DNA of 64,000 nt from Ignavibacteriota bacterium (GCA_019637995.1 JAHBUQ010000001.1:186001-250000); one strand, 5' to 3'; shown: positions 1 to 10,219, counted from the stretch's first letter. Notes: generated by a model not told the origin, from the letters alone. Numbers and translations are program-made.

Positions 1-2741
1 TGGAAATACTTCGCACAAAAAGTGTAAATCTTAAGCATGAAGATATATCATTAAACTCTATTATTGAAGAGTTAAGCGTATATAAAATCGAATTAGAACT
101 TCAGAACGAACAACTCATGGTCGCAAATGAGCAACTCTACAAAGAACAGCAAAGATTTAAAAACTTATTTGACAATTCGCCTGTTGGAAATTTAATCATA
201 GATTCCGATTACAACATCATTGAAGTTAGTCGTAATGCTGCTAAGATTCTGGAGGGATTCAGAGAACAATTGGTTGGCAAGGACATCAGATATTTCATAA
301 AAAAAAACTATCAGGATGCTTTTTACTTAAAAATTAATTCCTTGAGTAACACAACTAATGCTGATCTCGAACTTACAATGATTGGCCTTTATGGTAAATT
401 AGTTGATGTGAATCTAAACATAATGGAACATCCTGATGAAAAGGAAAAAAGTACTTTTTGGGTATCAATTAATGATATCAGCGATAAATTACATACTGAA
501 AAGAAACTCCAGGAAAGTAATTCCTTGTACGAATCACTTGTTGATACGATAGAATTAGGGATATATCGCGTTGATACTAACTCAATAGTTACATTTAGCA
601 ATAAATATTTTGCAAATCATTTCAATAAGTCAAAAGAAGAATTAATTGGCAAGCATGTAAGCGAATTATTTTCACCAGGGCTTGCTTGGAATAACGAAAT
701 GAACAACGAGCTTTGCATAAGACTCAATCAGTCAATTTCAATAATTGAAGAGCATACTTATGAAAATTGCTATCATGAAGGTTCGATTGAGGTTTTAAGA
801 ACTCCTTTAAAAGATAAAGATGGAAGCGTTATCGGTGTTCAGATTGTTCAATGGGATATTGCAGATCGCCTCAAAGCAGAGGAATTACTAAAGAATAATG
901 AGTATAAATTCCGTAAACTTGTGGAAGACAGCGTTGATTTATTCTTTATACTTGATAATAAACTAAATCCTGTCTATGTTAGTTCGAATGTTCATAATTT
1001 ATTGGGTTATTCAAGTGCTGAGATTATTTCAAAAGGACTTAAGCCCCTTGTATATAAATCTGACAGACTTGTATTAGTTGAGATTTCAAATCAACTTTAT
1101 GATAATGAAACGTTAACAAAATATTACAATCTAAGACTAATTAACAAAAGTAACGAAATCAGGTGGTTTGAATTTGCTGTTACTAATTTATTTAGTGATA
1201 AAATCATTTCAGGAGTTATTGTAAATTTAAGAGATGTTACTGATAGAATTGAGTATATAAATGCTATAAGGGAAGCAGAACTTCGTTACAGGCAGTTGTT
1301 TGATTTTTTACCTGATGGAATAGTTGTTATTGACCCTGAAACTCAAACTTCTGTTGAGTTCAATGATGCAGCTTACAGCAGCTTAGGGTATACAAAAGAA
1401 GAATTTGAAAAATTGTCAATCAATGATTATGATGCAATCGAGAGCCCTGAAGAAACTAAACGAAGAATTGATTCGATAATTAAAAATGGCTTCGATGAAT
1501 TTGAAACAGTGCACAGACGTAAAGATGGCAGCCATAGACCTACTTATGTAAAAGTTAACACCGTTGAGTTAACAGGTAAGTCTTACATTTTGACACTTTT
1601 TCATGATTTGACAGATTTCAAAGAATCATTGAAAGAAAAAGATAATACAGATATTAAGTTTCGTCACTTAATAGAAAATGCATTTGACGGCATTTATCTC
1701 TTGCGGGGACGCAATTATTACTATGCTAATCAGAGTTTTTGTGATATCACAGGTTATACATTTGATGAAATAACATCAAAAGAGTTTGATTTTACCAGAT
1801 TGTTTACACCTGCGAGCAGAAATATATTCGAGGATAGATTTAGAAAAAGACATTCAGGTGAAGAAGTTGCGAATAAATTTGAAGTACAGTTAATATCAAA
1901 AGATGGAACTCCCAAATTCATAGAAATATCATCAGAAAGTCTTACAATCAATGGCGAAATTAATATCATAGGAATCGTAAGAGATATTAGTCAGAGAAAA
2001 TCATTTGAAAAAGAATTGATTAAAGCTAAAGATTTGGCAGAAAAATCAGCAGATATCGCAAATACAATACTCAATAATCTTGGTCATGAACTACGCACAC
2101 CTCTCAATGGTATTCTTGGGTTTTCGAGAATACTCAGAATGGAATTAACTGATGAAGACCAGATTGAAATGCTGCATATGATTGAACTTTCAGGGGAACG
2201 CTTAAAAAGAACTCTAAGCGCTTTGCTTGTTCTAACTGAGCTTGATTCACTGAAGTATGACCTTATTTTTGAATTATGCCGGCTAAATACTTTCATATCA
2301 ATGTATGACAAATCTGCAATTGATATGGTTCAGGAAAAGGAACTTGATTTTAGACTTGAAATCGCGGATGAAATACTTGAGTTTGAAACCGATGAGTATT
2401 TATTGCATCAAGCCATCTATGAGCTTTTGGAAAATTCTTATAAATTCTCAGACATCGGAACTATAGTTTTGGGTGTTTCAAAAGAAATTATTGATGGGCA
2501 GGATAAAGTAAAAATTTATATTAAAGATAACGGAATCGGTATTCCTGAAGATAAAATCAACGTAGTTTTTGAACCATTCCGCCAAGGGAGTGAAGGAATA
2601 CAGCGCCGCCATGAGGGAATTGGACTTGGTTTGACAATTGTGATGAAAATCGTCAAAAAGCTAAAAGGCGATATCAGAATTGAAAGTGAAGTCAATAAAG
2701 GAACTACAGTAAGTTTGTATTTTGATGCTTATAAGCAATAA
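1..2741 (+). CDS. Multi-PAS sensor histidine kinase (5' end outside window)
   Basis: The frame is open from base 3 with no stop, and the residues before the first ATG (117) read as coiled-coil of the kind that precedes PAS domains (ELQNEQL), so the gene begins upstream of the window and is 5'-partial. Counting from the Met at 117, about five PAS domains follow (roughly 10-125, 135-255, 262-380, 388-505, 518-632), then a HisKA domain with the H-box around His657 (GHELRTPLNG), and an HATPase domain with N-box Asn773, G1 DNGIGIP and G2 GIGLGLT. There is no receiver domain and no membrane segment in the visible part, so it looks like a soluble multi-input kinase that passes phosphate to an unlinked regulator. 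The signal it senses cannot be read from sequence. The next gene starts 37 bases downstream. Confidence 0.93.
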   Translation, partial: EILRTKSVNLKHEDISLNSIIEELSVYKIELELQNEQLMVANEQLYKEQQRFKNLFDNSPVGNLIIDSDYNIIEVSRNAAKILEGFREQLVGKDIRYFIKKNYQDAFYLKINSLSNTTNADLELTMIGLYGKLVDVNLNIMEHPDEKEKSTFWVSINDISDKLHTEKKLQESNSLYESLVDTIELGIYRVDTNSIVTFSNKYFANHFNKSKEELIGKHVSELFSPGLAWNNEMNNELCIRLNQSISIIEEHTYENCYHEGSIEVLRTPLKDKDGSVIGVQIVQWDIADRLKAEELLKNNEYKFRKLVEDSVDLFFILDNKLNPVYVSSNVHNLLGYSSAEIISKGLKPLVYKSDRLVLVEISNQLYDNETLTKYYNLRLINKSNEIRWFEFAVTNLFSDKIISGVIVNLRDVTDRIEYINAIREAELRYRQLFDFLPDGIVVIDPETQTSVEFNDAAYSSLGYTKEEFEKLSINDYDAIESPEETKRRIDSIIKNGFDEFETVHRRKDGSHRPTYVKVNTVELTGKSYILTLFHDLTDFKESLKEKDNTDIKFRHLIENAFDGIYLLRGRNYYYANQSFCDITGYTFDEITSKEFDFTRLFTPASRNIFEDRFRKRHSGEEVANKFEVQLISKDGTPKFIEISSESLTINGEINIIGIVRDISQRKSFEKELIKAKDLAEKSADIANTILNNLGHELRTPLNGILGFSRILRMELTDEDQIEMLHMIELSGERLKRTLSALLVLTELDSLKYDLIFELCRLNTFISMYDKSAIDMVQEKELDFRLEIADEILEFETDEYLLHQAIYELLENSYKFSDIGTIVLGVSKEIIDGQDKVKIYIKDNGIGIPEDKINVVFEPFRQGSEGIQRRHEGIGLGLTIVMKIVKKLKGDIRIESEVNKGTTVSLYFDAYKQ

Positions 2742-2778
2742 TGTTTTACAATATGCAATAATTATAAAATTATGGTTT

Positions 2779-3309
2779 ATGAAACAAAGCGAATTTTTAA
2801 CCAAAATTAAGACAATTTCCGGTGCTACTAATGCCGAGCTAATTATAGTTTCTATAGTGCTTGGAGGCTTTTTAATGGGGTTGATAATTCAAAGTTTTCA
2901 GATTGATGCTGAAAGTGCAAAAGTAAATCCTGAAGTATTTCGAATATTAGATTCTTTAGCCGAGCAATCCCGTCAAAAATATGTAGGCACAGATGAAATG
3001 AATAATCCTGCAATTTTTCAAGAAAATGCAAGTGATTCGTTAATTATTGAAACTACAGCTAATTCAAGGAATACTATTTCTGATTCCAAAGCAACTAAAG
3101 CCGATAAATTAAAAGGCATGAAAATTAATTTAAATTCAGCATCAAAAGCTGAACTTATGAAACTTCCGAATGTAGGTGAGAAAACTGCTATTGCAATAAT
3201 CGAATACAGAAACCGAAAACCCTTTAATCATCCCTCAGAATTAAAAAATATTAAAGGAATTGGAGATAAGAAATACGATACAATGAAAGATTTCATTGAA
3301 GTTAAGTAA
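2779..3309 (+). CDS. ComEA-like helix-hairpin-helix protein, membrane anchored
   Basis: The protein has 176 residues from the ATG at 2779; an earlier in-frame ATG at 2722 would overlap the kinase and add a non-conserved tail, so 2779 is preferred. Residues about 20-40 form one membrane segment. A low-complexity Ser/Thr/Asn-rich linker follows. The C-terminal ~60 residues are a tandem helix-hairpin-helix unit with KINLNSAS, LPNVGEKTA and IKGIGDKKY, the pattern of ComEA-type DNA-binding proteins. In competent bacteria ComEA binds incoming DNA outside the inner membrane; the topology here (short N-terminus, long exported C-terminus) fits that, but many Bacteroidota carry such proteins without proven competence. 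No other com gene is nearby. Confidence 0.85.
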   Translation: MKQSEFLTKIKTISGATNAELIIVSIVLGGFLMGLIIQSFQIDAESAKVNPEVFRILDSLAEQSRQKYVGTDEMNNPAIFQENASDSLIIETTANSRNTISDSKATKADKLKGMKINLNSASKAELMKLPNVGEKTAIAIIEYRNRKPFNHPSELKNIKGIGDKKYDTMKDFIEVK

Positions 3310-3375
3310 AATTTGATTAATTTTATATTTTTAATTTGAACAAAAAGTAAAATTATTTTTTGAAATGAGGAAATC

Positions 3376-4476
3376 ATGATTAGAACAACAAGATTTACAG
3401 AAATCCATAAAAGCCTTAGTGCAAAAATGGTCGAATTTGCCGGATTTATTATGCCTATTCAGTATTCTGCAGGCATCATAGCCGAGCATAATTGTGTAAG
3501 AGAAAAAGTCGGTGTTTTTGATGTATCACACATGGGTGAATTTGAAGTCAGCGGTGAAGACGCATTGGCATTTGTGCAGAAGATTACAACAAACGATGCT
3601 TCAAAACTTACAATTGGTCAGGTTCAGTATTCAGCTATGTGTTATGAAAACGGTTGTATTGTTGACGATTTGTTGGTTTACAGAACAGGTGAAGATTCGT
3701 ATATGCTTGTGGTAAATGGAGCAAATGAAGAAAAAGATTGGAATTGGTGTAGCAAAAATGCAGAAAATATGTCACTTGAGCTTAAAAATGCTTCTGATGA
3801 ATTAAATTTACTTGCAGTTCAGGGACCTGCATCAAGAGATACTCTTGTAAAGCTCACTGTTGAAGATATTAGTGAAGATGCGCTAAAGTATTATAGCTTT
3901 AAGCCCGGTAAGTTAGCCGGATATGATATGATTATTTCCAGAACCGGATACACAGGCGAGCTTGGTTATGAACTTTACTTCAAAGGTGATGATGCCGTTG
4001 CAAAAGATGTTTGGGATAAGCTATTTTCTGCGGGTGAAGAATTCGGAATTCAACCGGTTGGACTTGGCTGCCGCGATACTCTAAGATTAGAAAAAGGGTA
4101 TTGTTTATATGGAAATGATATTGACGAAACAACTAATCCAATCGAAGCCGGATTGGGCTGGATTACCAAACTTGCAAAAGGTGCATTTAATGGAAGTGAG
4201 GTAATTGCCAAAGTGAAAGAAGATAAACCCTCAAGAAATCTTGTTGGTTTCGTTGTTGCTGCTGATAAATTCATTGCACGTTCCGGTTACAAAATATTTT
4301 CAGGTGATAATGAAATAGGAAAAGTAACAAGCGGTAATCTTTCACCAACTCTAAATAAGGCGATTGGAATGGGGTATGTATCGAAAGAATTCAAAACTCC
4401 GGGAACCATCATTGAAATTGAAGCCAGAGGAAAAAAATTCTCAGCTGAAGTTATCAAATTACCTTTTGTTGTTTAA
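3376..4476 (+). CDS. gcvT: Aminomethyltransferase, glycine cleavage T-protein
   Basis: T-protein of the glycine cleavage system: it takes the aminomethyl group from lipoylated H-protein and makes methylene-tetrahydrofolate plus ammonia in the cytoplasm. The 366 residues match the usual 360-370. The folate-binding fold is visible from the N-terminus (FAGFIMPIQY, then DVSHMGEFEVSG), with GRTGYTGE-like SRTGYTGELGYELY and GLGCRDTLRLEKGYCLYG in the middle and the C-terminal barrel with GYVSKEF. A GAGG ribosome site lies 5 bases before the ATG. gcvH and gcvP are not in the window, so the gene stands alone. It is followed by a terminator-like hairpin. Confidence 0.97.
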   Translation: MIRTTRFTEIHKSLSAKMVEFAGFIMPIQYSAGIIAEHNCVREKVGVFDVSHMGEFEVSGEDALAFVQKITTNDASKLTIGQVQYSAMCYENGCIVDDLLVYRTGEDSYMLVVNGANEEKDWNWCSKNAENMSLELKNASDELNLLAVQGPASRDTLVKLTVEDISEDALKYYSFKPGKLAGYDMIISRTGYTGELGYELYFKGDDAVAKDVWDKLFSAGEEFGIQPVGLGCRDTLRLEKGYCLYGNDIDETTNPIEAGLGWITKLAKGAFNGSEVIAKVKEDKPSRNLVGFVVAADKFIARSGYKIFSGDNEIGKVTSGNLSPTLNKAIGMGYVSKEFKTPGTIIEIEARGKKFSAEVIKLPFVV

Positions 4477-4483
4477 ACTAATG

Positions 4484-4518
4484 CAGCCCCCTGGCTTCTT
4501 TTCTGAAAATGGGGGCTG
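4484..4518 (+). terminator. Terminator-like hairpin after gcvT
   Basis: A perfect 8-base stem, CAGCCCCC against GGGGGCTG, closes a 19-base loop that itself can pair TTTT with AAAA. T-rich sequence follows. The position 7 bases after the gcvT stop supports a Rho-independent terminator. Confidence 0.7.
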
Positions 4519-4615
4519 TTTGAATACTTCTGTTTTTTCTGAATTATCATTATAATTTAATACTGTTTCATGACTTTACTACGGTTTAACTCAGTTCAAA
4601 ACATTATAGATTTTT

Positions 4616-5185
4616 ATGGGAATTAAAAAAAAAATATTACTCATAGATAATAACGATTCGTTTACATATAACTTAGTACAGGCTTTCGAAGAGAATGGAG
4701 CCGAAGTGGTTGTTATTCCTGTTCGTGAATCACCAAATTGCAATGTATTCAAATTTGACGGGATAGTTCTATCTCCTGGTCCCGGACTTCCTTATGAATA
4801 TCCTGAAATGAACGTAATTATTGATAATTGTTTTAGAAATATTCCACTATTGGGGGTTTGTCTTGGTTTTCAGACAATTGCAATACACTTTGGAGCTGAG
4901 ATTTACAGATTGGATAAAATCAGACATGGAATCAGTAGCACCTTAAAATATTCTCTTGGGACTCTTTATGATAATATTTCATCGCAGGTTAATGTCGGCA
5001 GATACCACTCATGGGCAATAAGAAAGTTGCCGGAAGACTTCACCGTTACTGCAATTTCCGACGATGATGTCATTATGTCTTACTCAAGCAAGGATAATTT
5101 AATAAATGCTGTTCAGTATCATCCAGAATCAATTATTACTGAATTTGGCTATTGGATTTTGGGAAATTGGCTGAAAAGTTTTTAA
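4616..5185 (+). CDS. Class I glutamine amidotransferase (anthranilate/aminodeoxychorismate synthase component II)
   Basis: A 189-residue stand-alone class I glutaminase, the usual length for TrpG/PabA. The catalytic Cys lies in GVCLGFQ and the His-Glu pair in YHPES; the oxyanion region SPGPGLP and the N-terminal LIDNNDSFTYN are both present. It would hydrolyse glutamine and channel ammonia to a chorismate-binding component I for tryptophan or folate synthesis. No trpE or pabB partner lies near, so TrpG and PabA cannot be told apart, and one protein may serve both. No clear ribosome site is visible before the ATG, which is common in this group of bacteria. Confidence 0.92.
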   Translation: MGIKKKILLIDNNDSFTYNLVQAFEENGAEVVVIPVRESPNCNVFKFDGIVLSPGPGLPYEYPEMNVIIDNCFRNIPLLGVCLGFQTIAIHFGAEIYRLDKIRHGISSTLKYSLGTLYDNISSQVNVGRYHSWAIRKLPEDFTVTAISDDDVIMSYSSKDNLINAVQYHPESIITEFGYWILGNWLKSF

Positions 5186-5287
5186 AATATAAGAAAAAAT
5201 TTCATATTTTTAAATAATCATTTTTACACTTCTATTAATATCCGTAAATTTGTACTTTATAAAAATAACAAATCAAATAAACATATA

Positions 5288-6418
5288 ATGCTATATTATT
5301 TCGGTTTATGGCTTCGTGATTTATTCGACCCTCCGGGATTCGGATTATTCCAGTATATTACATTTCGTGCGGCTCTTGCAGCAATCACTGCTTTAATTAT
5401 CAGTTTTGTTTTTGGTCCTTTAATTATCAAAAGACTTAAAAGAAATCAAATTGGTGAGCAGGCAAAAAGTGAGCTCCAAATGGTAGGCAACCATTCTCTA
5501 AAAGCCGGAACTCCAACCATGGGAGGTCTTATTGTGCTTACTGCAGTTCTGTTGCCAACACTTTTTTGGGCAGATATTACCAATATGTTCATAATTTTGA
5601 TATTCATTACAACTGCTTGGCTCGGTGCTGTAGGATTTCTTGATGATTATCTTAAAGTAGTAAAAAAATATCCTAACGGGCTTATTGGTCGCTACAAAAT
5701 TATAGGACAAGTACTGATAGGACTCATTCTTGGTGGTACCATTTACTTTTTCCCCGAAGCATTTTCACCGGACTTTCTTAAATTCAATACATCAACAACC
5801 GTACCCTTTGAAAAAAATCTTATGTTTGACTTCGGAATATTTTATATTCCGGCTGTGATATTCATACTTACTGCTACCTCAAATGCCGTAAATCTGACAG
5901 ATGGTATCGATGGTCTGGCTATCGGTACCGTTGGTATAGCAACGCTTGCTCTTGCCGTAATTGCGTATTTTTCCGGTAATGCAAATTTCTCAGAATATCT
6001 CAATATTACTTACATTCGCAATTCAGGTGAGCTGACAGTCTTTGCAGCGGCACTTGTTGGTGCAGCACTTGGCTTTCTTTGGTATAATTCCTATCCTGCA
6101 CAAGTCTTTATGGGAGATACAGGTTCTCTGGCTTTGGGTGGTGCAATCGGTGGGCTGGCAATACTTATTAAAAAAGAATTTATTCTGCCGATTTTGGGTG
6201 GTATATTTTTTGCTGAAACTCTGTCAGTCATAATTCAGGTTTCATATTTTAAATACACTAAGAAAAAATACGGAGAAGGTCGTCGCTTATTCAAAATGGC
6301 ACCACTTCATCACCATTTCGAGAAAAGTGGCTGGCATGAATCTAAAATCGTTACACGTTTCTATATCATTGCCGTGCTTATGGCTATAATTGCAATGACT
6401 ACTTTCAAAGTAAGATAG
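5288..6418 (+). CDS. mraY: Phospho-N-acetylmuramoyl-pentapeptide-transferase
   Basis: MraY moves phospho-MurNAc-pentapeptide from UDP onto undecaprenyl phosphate, making lipid I at the inner membrane. The 376-residue protein has about ten hydrophobic segments and the family motifs: the first loop with GTPTMGG, GFLDDYLK, the Asp-rich NAVNLTDGIDGLA, FMGDTGSLALGG and the His cluster APLHHHFE. All catalytic Asp and His positions are in place. It is normally inside the mur/fts division cluster; here it is detached, between an amidotransferase and a secreted protein gene in the opposite orientation. Confidence 0.97.
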   Translation: MLYYFGLWLRDLFDPPGFGLFQYITFRAALAAITALIISFVFGPLIIKRLKRNQIGEQAKSELQMVGNHSLKAGTPTMGGLIVLTAVLLPTLFWADITNMFIILIFITTAWLGAVGFLDDYLKVVKKYPNGLIGRYKIIGQVLIGLILGGTIYFFPEAFSPDFLKFNTSTTVPFEKNLMFDFGIFYIPAVIFILTATSNAVNLTDGIDGLAIGTVGIATLALAVIAYFSGNANFSEYLNITYIRNSGELTVFAAALVGAALGFLWYNSYPAQVFMGDTGSLALGGAIGGLAILIKKEFILPILGGIFFAETLSVIIQVSYFKYTKKKYGEGRRLFKMAPLHHHFEKSGWHESKIVTRFYIIAVLMAIIAMTTFKVR

Positions 6419-6686
6419 AATTCGATAGTTCTTTTATGGTGTCTGGTTTGTTCCTCGAAATGTATTGCTGATTAATCAGAAATAGTAAGTTTCAATATAT
6501 TGAATTTATAGCATTATTATATTGTTAAACTTAAGTATCAGAGTTGTTCGGATTAGCAATTAAAATGTTAGAGCAATATTACTAATTTTCTAATATAATA
6601 CATGATTCTAGTAATAAGTATATGTATAATTAGTACTAAAACATAGTCGTTTATGCTATATTTGTATCAATAATATTAAAATAAAT
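6419..6686. other. AT-rich spacer after mraY
   Basis: No open frame, RNA gene or repeat is seen between the mraY stop and the hairpin at 6687. Confidence 0.6.
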
Positions 6687-6740
6687 AAGGCGAAAACATG
6701 ATATTTTCAATTAAATTTTGAAATATCCCGCTTTCGCCTT
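6687..6740 (-). terminator. Long hairpin between convergent genes
   Basis: AAGGCGAAA (6687-6695) pairs with TTTCGCCTT (6732-6740), and the inside pairs again (ATATTTTCAA with TTTGAAATAT), giving an extended two-storey hairpin. On the minus strand it follows the 6789-9434 gene and is flanked by T-rich sequence, so it is probably that gene's terminator and may also serve mraY. Confidence 0.65.
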
Positions 6741-6788
6741 TGAAGTTTTATTATTAATTTCAAGCTAAAGACTTAAACTTCAAAATAA

Positions 6789-9434
6789 TTATTTAGCTAT
6801 GATTCTGCCTGTTGTATTTCCATAAGGAGTTTGTATTGAATAAATATACAACCCTGAAGGGAATTTACTTAAATCTATATCAATTAAGTTTTCGCCTGCA
6901 TTAAGTTCAATATTTTGAATTTTGAAAATCTCTCTTCCAATGATATTCAATACTCTCAAATCTGCATTCACGGCACTTAAACTGTGAATATTGATTACAG
7001 CTTTATCAATTGCGGGATTTGGATACACAAAATGTGAATTAACAACATCATCGTTATTGATTACTGAAGTGTTCAATTTTGTATTAAATCTGCGTGCAAC
7101 AGACCAGCCGGCCTGTCCGTCCTCGTTCCATGCAGCCACTCTCCAGTAATATGCTTTATCATATTCAAGGTCATAAACTATTCTGTTAGTGTCCTGGACA
7201 TTCCTGTGCGTCTGAACAATATCATTTTGTTCAAAATTCGGAGTAGAAGATATTTGCAACTCATAAGAAAGAGCTCTTTCGACTGAAGACCAACGCATAC
7301 TTATTATAAGATTTTCAAAAGTAGCATTATCTGCAGGACTAATAAGTGAGACTATTTGCTCAGGTGCTATGTCCTTTGTTCTGAATGTATAAACAAGTGA
7401 TGTATTGCCTTCTTCTTCAGCTCCTATTGCCTGAACTTTCCACCAATAATTTGTAAATCTTTCCAGACCTATAACTTCAAGGGTAGTATCAGCAATTTGT
7501 TGACTTAGGAAAATGTTATCAAAAAATTCATCTTCACCAATTGTAACAATATAACTTATAGCTCTTGGAGCCGCGTGCCATACCAAAGTTGGATTCATCA
7601 AGACTTTTGATTCACGATTCTTTGGAGAAATTATAACCGGCGCATCTGCCGGAAGTTCATCAGTTGTAAAAACAAAAGGAGCTGACCAAAGGCTTACCCC
7701 ATCGCTATTTCTTGCACGTAATCTCCAAAAATATCTGGTTTTTTCTTCATACTGAGTACCGGATTTAGTCCATATAAGGGATTCAATCCGCTCGTCAGTT
7801 AGAAATTTTGTTGTAAAAGTACTGTCCTTCGAAATTTCAATATCATAATTTAATGCGTCAACTACTGCTTCCCATTCGAAAATCGGATATACAGATACCC
7901 TCGTTTCATTATTTGCAGGCTTCAGAAGCACCGGAGATGGAATCAATGTTCTGAACGTTTGTAATTTAGTCCAATCGCCAACACATCCGTTGCTGATAAC
8001 ACGTACCTGCCATTTGTAAGTAGTATTATCATTAGGAACCTGAACAACGAATGAATTCAAATCCAAACCAAGTGTGTCAACTAAAGTAAGGTATTCGCCC
8101 TGAGAAACTTCCTGAAATACATTTAGGTCATATAATGCACTTTCGCCAAAATCTTCCCAATTCAAAATTACAGTTTTTTGCAAGCCTAAAGTACTGTCTG
8201 TAGGACTTACAACAACCGGAGGTCTTTGTGTCGTAACAAACGAAAACGCAGATGACCAAAAACCTGAATTGTTATTATCCACAGCTTTGATTCTCCAAAA
8301 ATGCTGCTTCAATGGAAGATTCAAATTCAGCGAAATTTGACTGTTATTAATTCCAGTGCTGTCAATTAAAATATTCTCGAAATTCTCTGAATCTGAAACT
8401 TGAATCCTATATCCGGAAGCACCTTCGACGGCAGTCCAATTAAAAAATGTGTTTTGCATGCTCACACATGTTGCTGCATTAGCAGGCAATTCGAGTGTTG
8501 TAATCTGGTACGGAGTTTTAAACGAGAAAGAGTCAGACCAGTAGCTGAGACATCCTTCATGATTAACTCTGACTCTCCAGTAATAAGTAGCGTTATAGTC
8601 CTCAGGTAATTCTAAAAACTTGAGTGTATCATTTAAACCATAAGATTCAGCCAAAGTATCTGCAAAATTCTGTGATGAGGATATTTGAAAATCATAAACA
8701 GCTGTCTGACCAATACTTCTCCAATTAAACTCAACAGAAAACGGCTCGCTGCTGAATATATCTCCACCGAATGACATGTTTTCAGGGAAAGTCAGTGCCG
8801 GTGGTGCCAGTTTAGTCGTATAATGCCAAACAGCAGAAAAATCACTTTCACAAGTTGCTTTTTTATGAGACACTCTCCAATAATATGTCTTACTGTATTC
8901 AGCAAGTCTTAGAGTGAAAAATGTATCAACAATTGTATTTCTGCTGAAAATTAAAGAGTCAAAATCCTGAGTATCGGATACTTCTAGTCTGTAAAATTCA
9001 GCATCAGCTTGATTCCAGCGAAATGTTATCGTTGTATCCTGACACAATACACCATTCTGAGGCGAAACCAAAGTAAGTGGCTCAAGTTTAGTTTTGAAAT
9101 TCCATGGGTCAGAAACCCCTGTGTTGTTATTCGCAAATACAGAAGTTGCTCTCCAGTAATATTCTGAATTCCAATTCGGCAACTCTACATTTGCGTTAGT
9201 TTCTTCGAGTTCTGATAGATTTGCAATCAAATTGCTGAATTCAGGATTTGTTGAAACCTCCAGCTTATATGAAACTGCATTTGGAACCTCTGTCCACTGG
9301 AAATTAATATTCTTTCCGACGCAATAATTAAAATTTGCAGGGCTGATTAAAGTGGGAGGGACTTGTGAATATGCAGCAGTTACAAAAAGAAATGATAAAA
9401 TTACAAGGCTTAAATGCTGTTTGAATCTTTTCAT
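6789..9434 (-). CDS. Secreted fibronectin-type repeat protein with T9SS sorting domain
   Basis: The start is set at 9434, where a TTGGAG ribosome site precedes an ATG that leads straight into a signal peptide (MKRFKQHLSLVILSFLF, cleavage near AYSQ); a start at 9476 would bury it. The mature protein of about 860 residues has eight repeats of about 95-100 residues. Each opens with a P-x-L-x-P-x-N-like strand, contains an F-x-W-x-x-V core and closes with Y-Y-W-R-V ... F-x-T. This is the fibronectin-III-like fold often annotated in Bacteroidota surface proteins. The last ~75 residues are a type A T9SS sorting domain beginning YPNPA and ending with a hydrophobic/basic strand. It is likely exported by T9SS and attached or released at the surface; the binding partner is unknown. 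Confidence 0.88.
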   Translation of the reverse strand: MKRFKQHLSLVILSFLFVTAAYSQVPPTLISPANFNYCVGKNINFQWTEVPNAVSYKLEVSTNPEFSNLIANLSELEETNANVELPNWNSEYYWRATSVFANNNTGVSDPWNFKTKLEPLTLVSPQNGVLCQDTTITFRWNQADAEFYRLEVSDTQDFDSLIFSRNTIVDTFFTLRLAEYSKTYYWRVSHKKATCESDFSAVWHYTTKLAPPALTFPENMSFGGDIFSSEPFSVEFNWRSIGQTAVYDFQISSSQNFADTLAESYGLNDTLKFLELPEDYNATYYWRVRVNHEGCLSYWSDSFSFKTPYQITTLELPANAATCVSMQNTFFNWTAVEGASGYRIQVSDSENFENILIDSTGINNSQISLNLNLPLKQHFWRIKAVDNNNSGFWSSAFSFVTTQRPPVVVSPTDSTLGLQKTVILNWEDFGESALYDLNVFQEVSQGEYLTLVDTLGLDLNSFVVQVPNDNTTYKWQVRVISNGCVGDWTKLQTFRTLIPSPVLLKPANNETRVSVYPIFEWEAVVDALNYDIEISKDSTFTTKFLTDERIESLIWTKSGTQYEEKTRYFWRLRARNSDGVSLWSAPFVFTTDELPADAPVIISPKNRESKVLMNPTLVWHAAPRAISYIVTIGEDEFFDNIFLSQQIADTTLEVIGLERFTNYWWKVQAIGAEEEGNTSLVYTFRTKDIAPEQIVSLISPADNATFENLIISMRWSSVERALSYELQISSTPNFEQNDIVQTHRNVQDTNRIVYDLEYDKAYYWRVAAWNEDGQAGWSVARRFNTKLNTSVINNDDVVNSHFVYPNPAIDKAVINIHSLSAVNADLRVLNIIGREIFKIQNIELNAGENLIDIDLSKFPSGLYIYSIQTPYGNTTGRIIAK

Positions 9435-9616
9435 TTTATTAAAACTCCAATTTATTTTTAAATACTTATTTTTCAAAAATTAATTTATTTAAAATATTTA
9501 TACTATCAATATACTACAAACGTTATTTTAATACTATTATTATACTATTGGTCATATTTAACAAAACTGACTCTATTTTTTAAATAATTTACAGAAATAA
9601 TTGTTAAGGAAAAATT

Positions 9617-10219
9617 ATGCCTAATATATTTGAATTTAATGCTTTTAAGCCTGTTATTCATGAAAGTAGTTTTATACATCCAAATGCCTCTATAATCGGC
9701 AATGTGATTATCGGAAGAGATGTATATGTTGGACCCGGTGCGGCAATCAGAGGTGATTGGGGGGAGATTATGATTGAAGACGGCTGTAATGTGCAGGAGA
9801 ACTGCATTATCCATATGTTCCCGGGGGTAACAGTAAGATTGAAAGAATCTGCACATATCGGACATGGAGCAATTATCCACGGTGGAATAATAGGAAGAAA
9901 TTCACTAATCGGAATGAATGCTGTAGTTATGGACAATGTAGTTATTGGTGATGAATGTATAGTTGGAGCTTTGTGCTTTGTTCCGGCTGGTATGATTGTG
10001 CCGGATAGAAAAATTGTTGTTGGAAATCCAGCAAAAATTGTCAAAGATGTATCTGATGATATGATTAATTGGAAAACGGAAGGTACTAAACTATACCAAT
10101 CTTTGCCAAATCAATGTTTCGATTCACTCAAACCATGCGATCCGTTGAGGGAAATTCCTGCTGATAGACCTAAAATGCAAATAAACTACAAAACATTGAA
10201 AGAGACTTTAGGCAGATAG
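9617..10219 (+). CDS. PaaY/CaiE-type hexapeptide-repeat protein (gamma-carbonic anhydrase family)
   Basis: A left-handed beta-helix protein of 200 residues built from hexapeptide repeats (IIGNVIIG, VYVGPGAAIRGDWG, IGHGAIIHGG). The three metal-binding histidines of the gamma-carbonic anhydrase fold are at 66, 83 and 88; their spacing of 17 and 5 residues is that of the PaaY/CaiE branch rather than of Cam. RGD and the GNPAKIVKDV end are also typical. PaaY is a thioesterase acting on CoA thioesters in phenylacetate breakdown, but no paa catabolic genes are here, so hydratase, thioesterase or another acyl-CoA role are all open. The minus-strand frames opposite it are shadows. Confidence 0.85.
   Translation: MPNIFEFNAFKPVIHESSFIHPNASIIGNVIIGRDVYVGPGAAIRGDWGEIMIEDGCNVQENCIIHMFPGVTVRLKESAHIGHGAIIHGGIIGRNSLIGMNAVVMDNVVIGDECIVGALCFVPAGMIVPDRKIVVGNPAKIVKDVSDDMINWKTEGTKLYQSLPNQCFDSLKPCDPLREIPADRPKMQINYKTLKETLGR

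Noticed and set aside
2722..2778. Longer start for the ComEA-like protein
   Set aside because: It would overlap the kinase stop and add a hydrophobic tail before the real membrane helix; the ATG at 2779 is simpler.
9545..10044. Minus-strand frames opposite the PaaY-like gene
   Set aside because: They mirror a well-supported plus-strand hexapeptide protein and have no signal or family motif.
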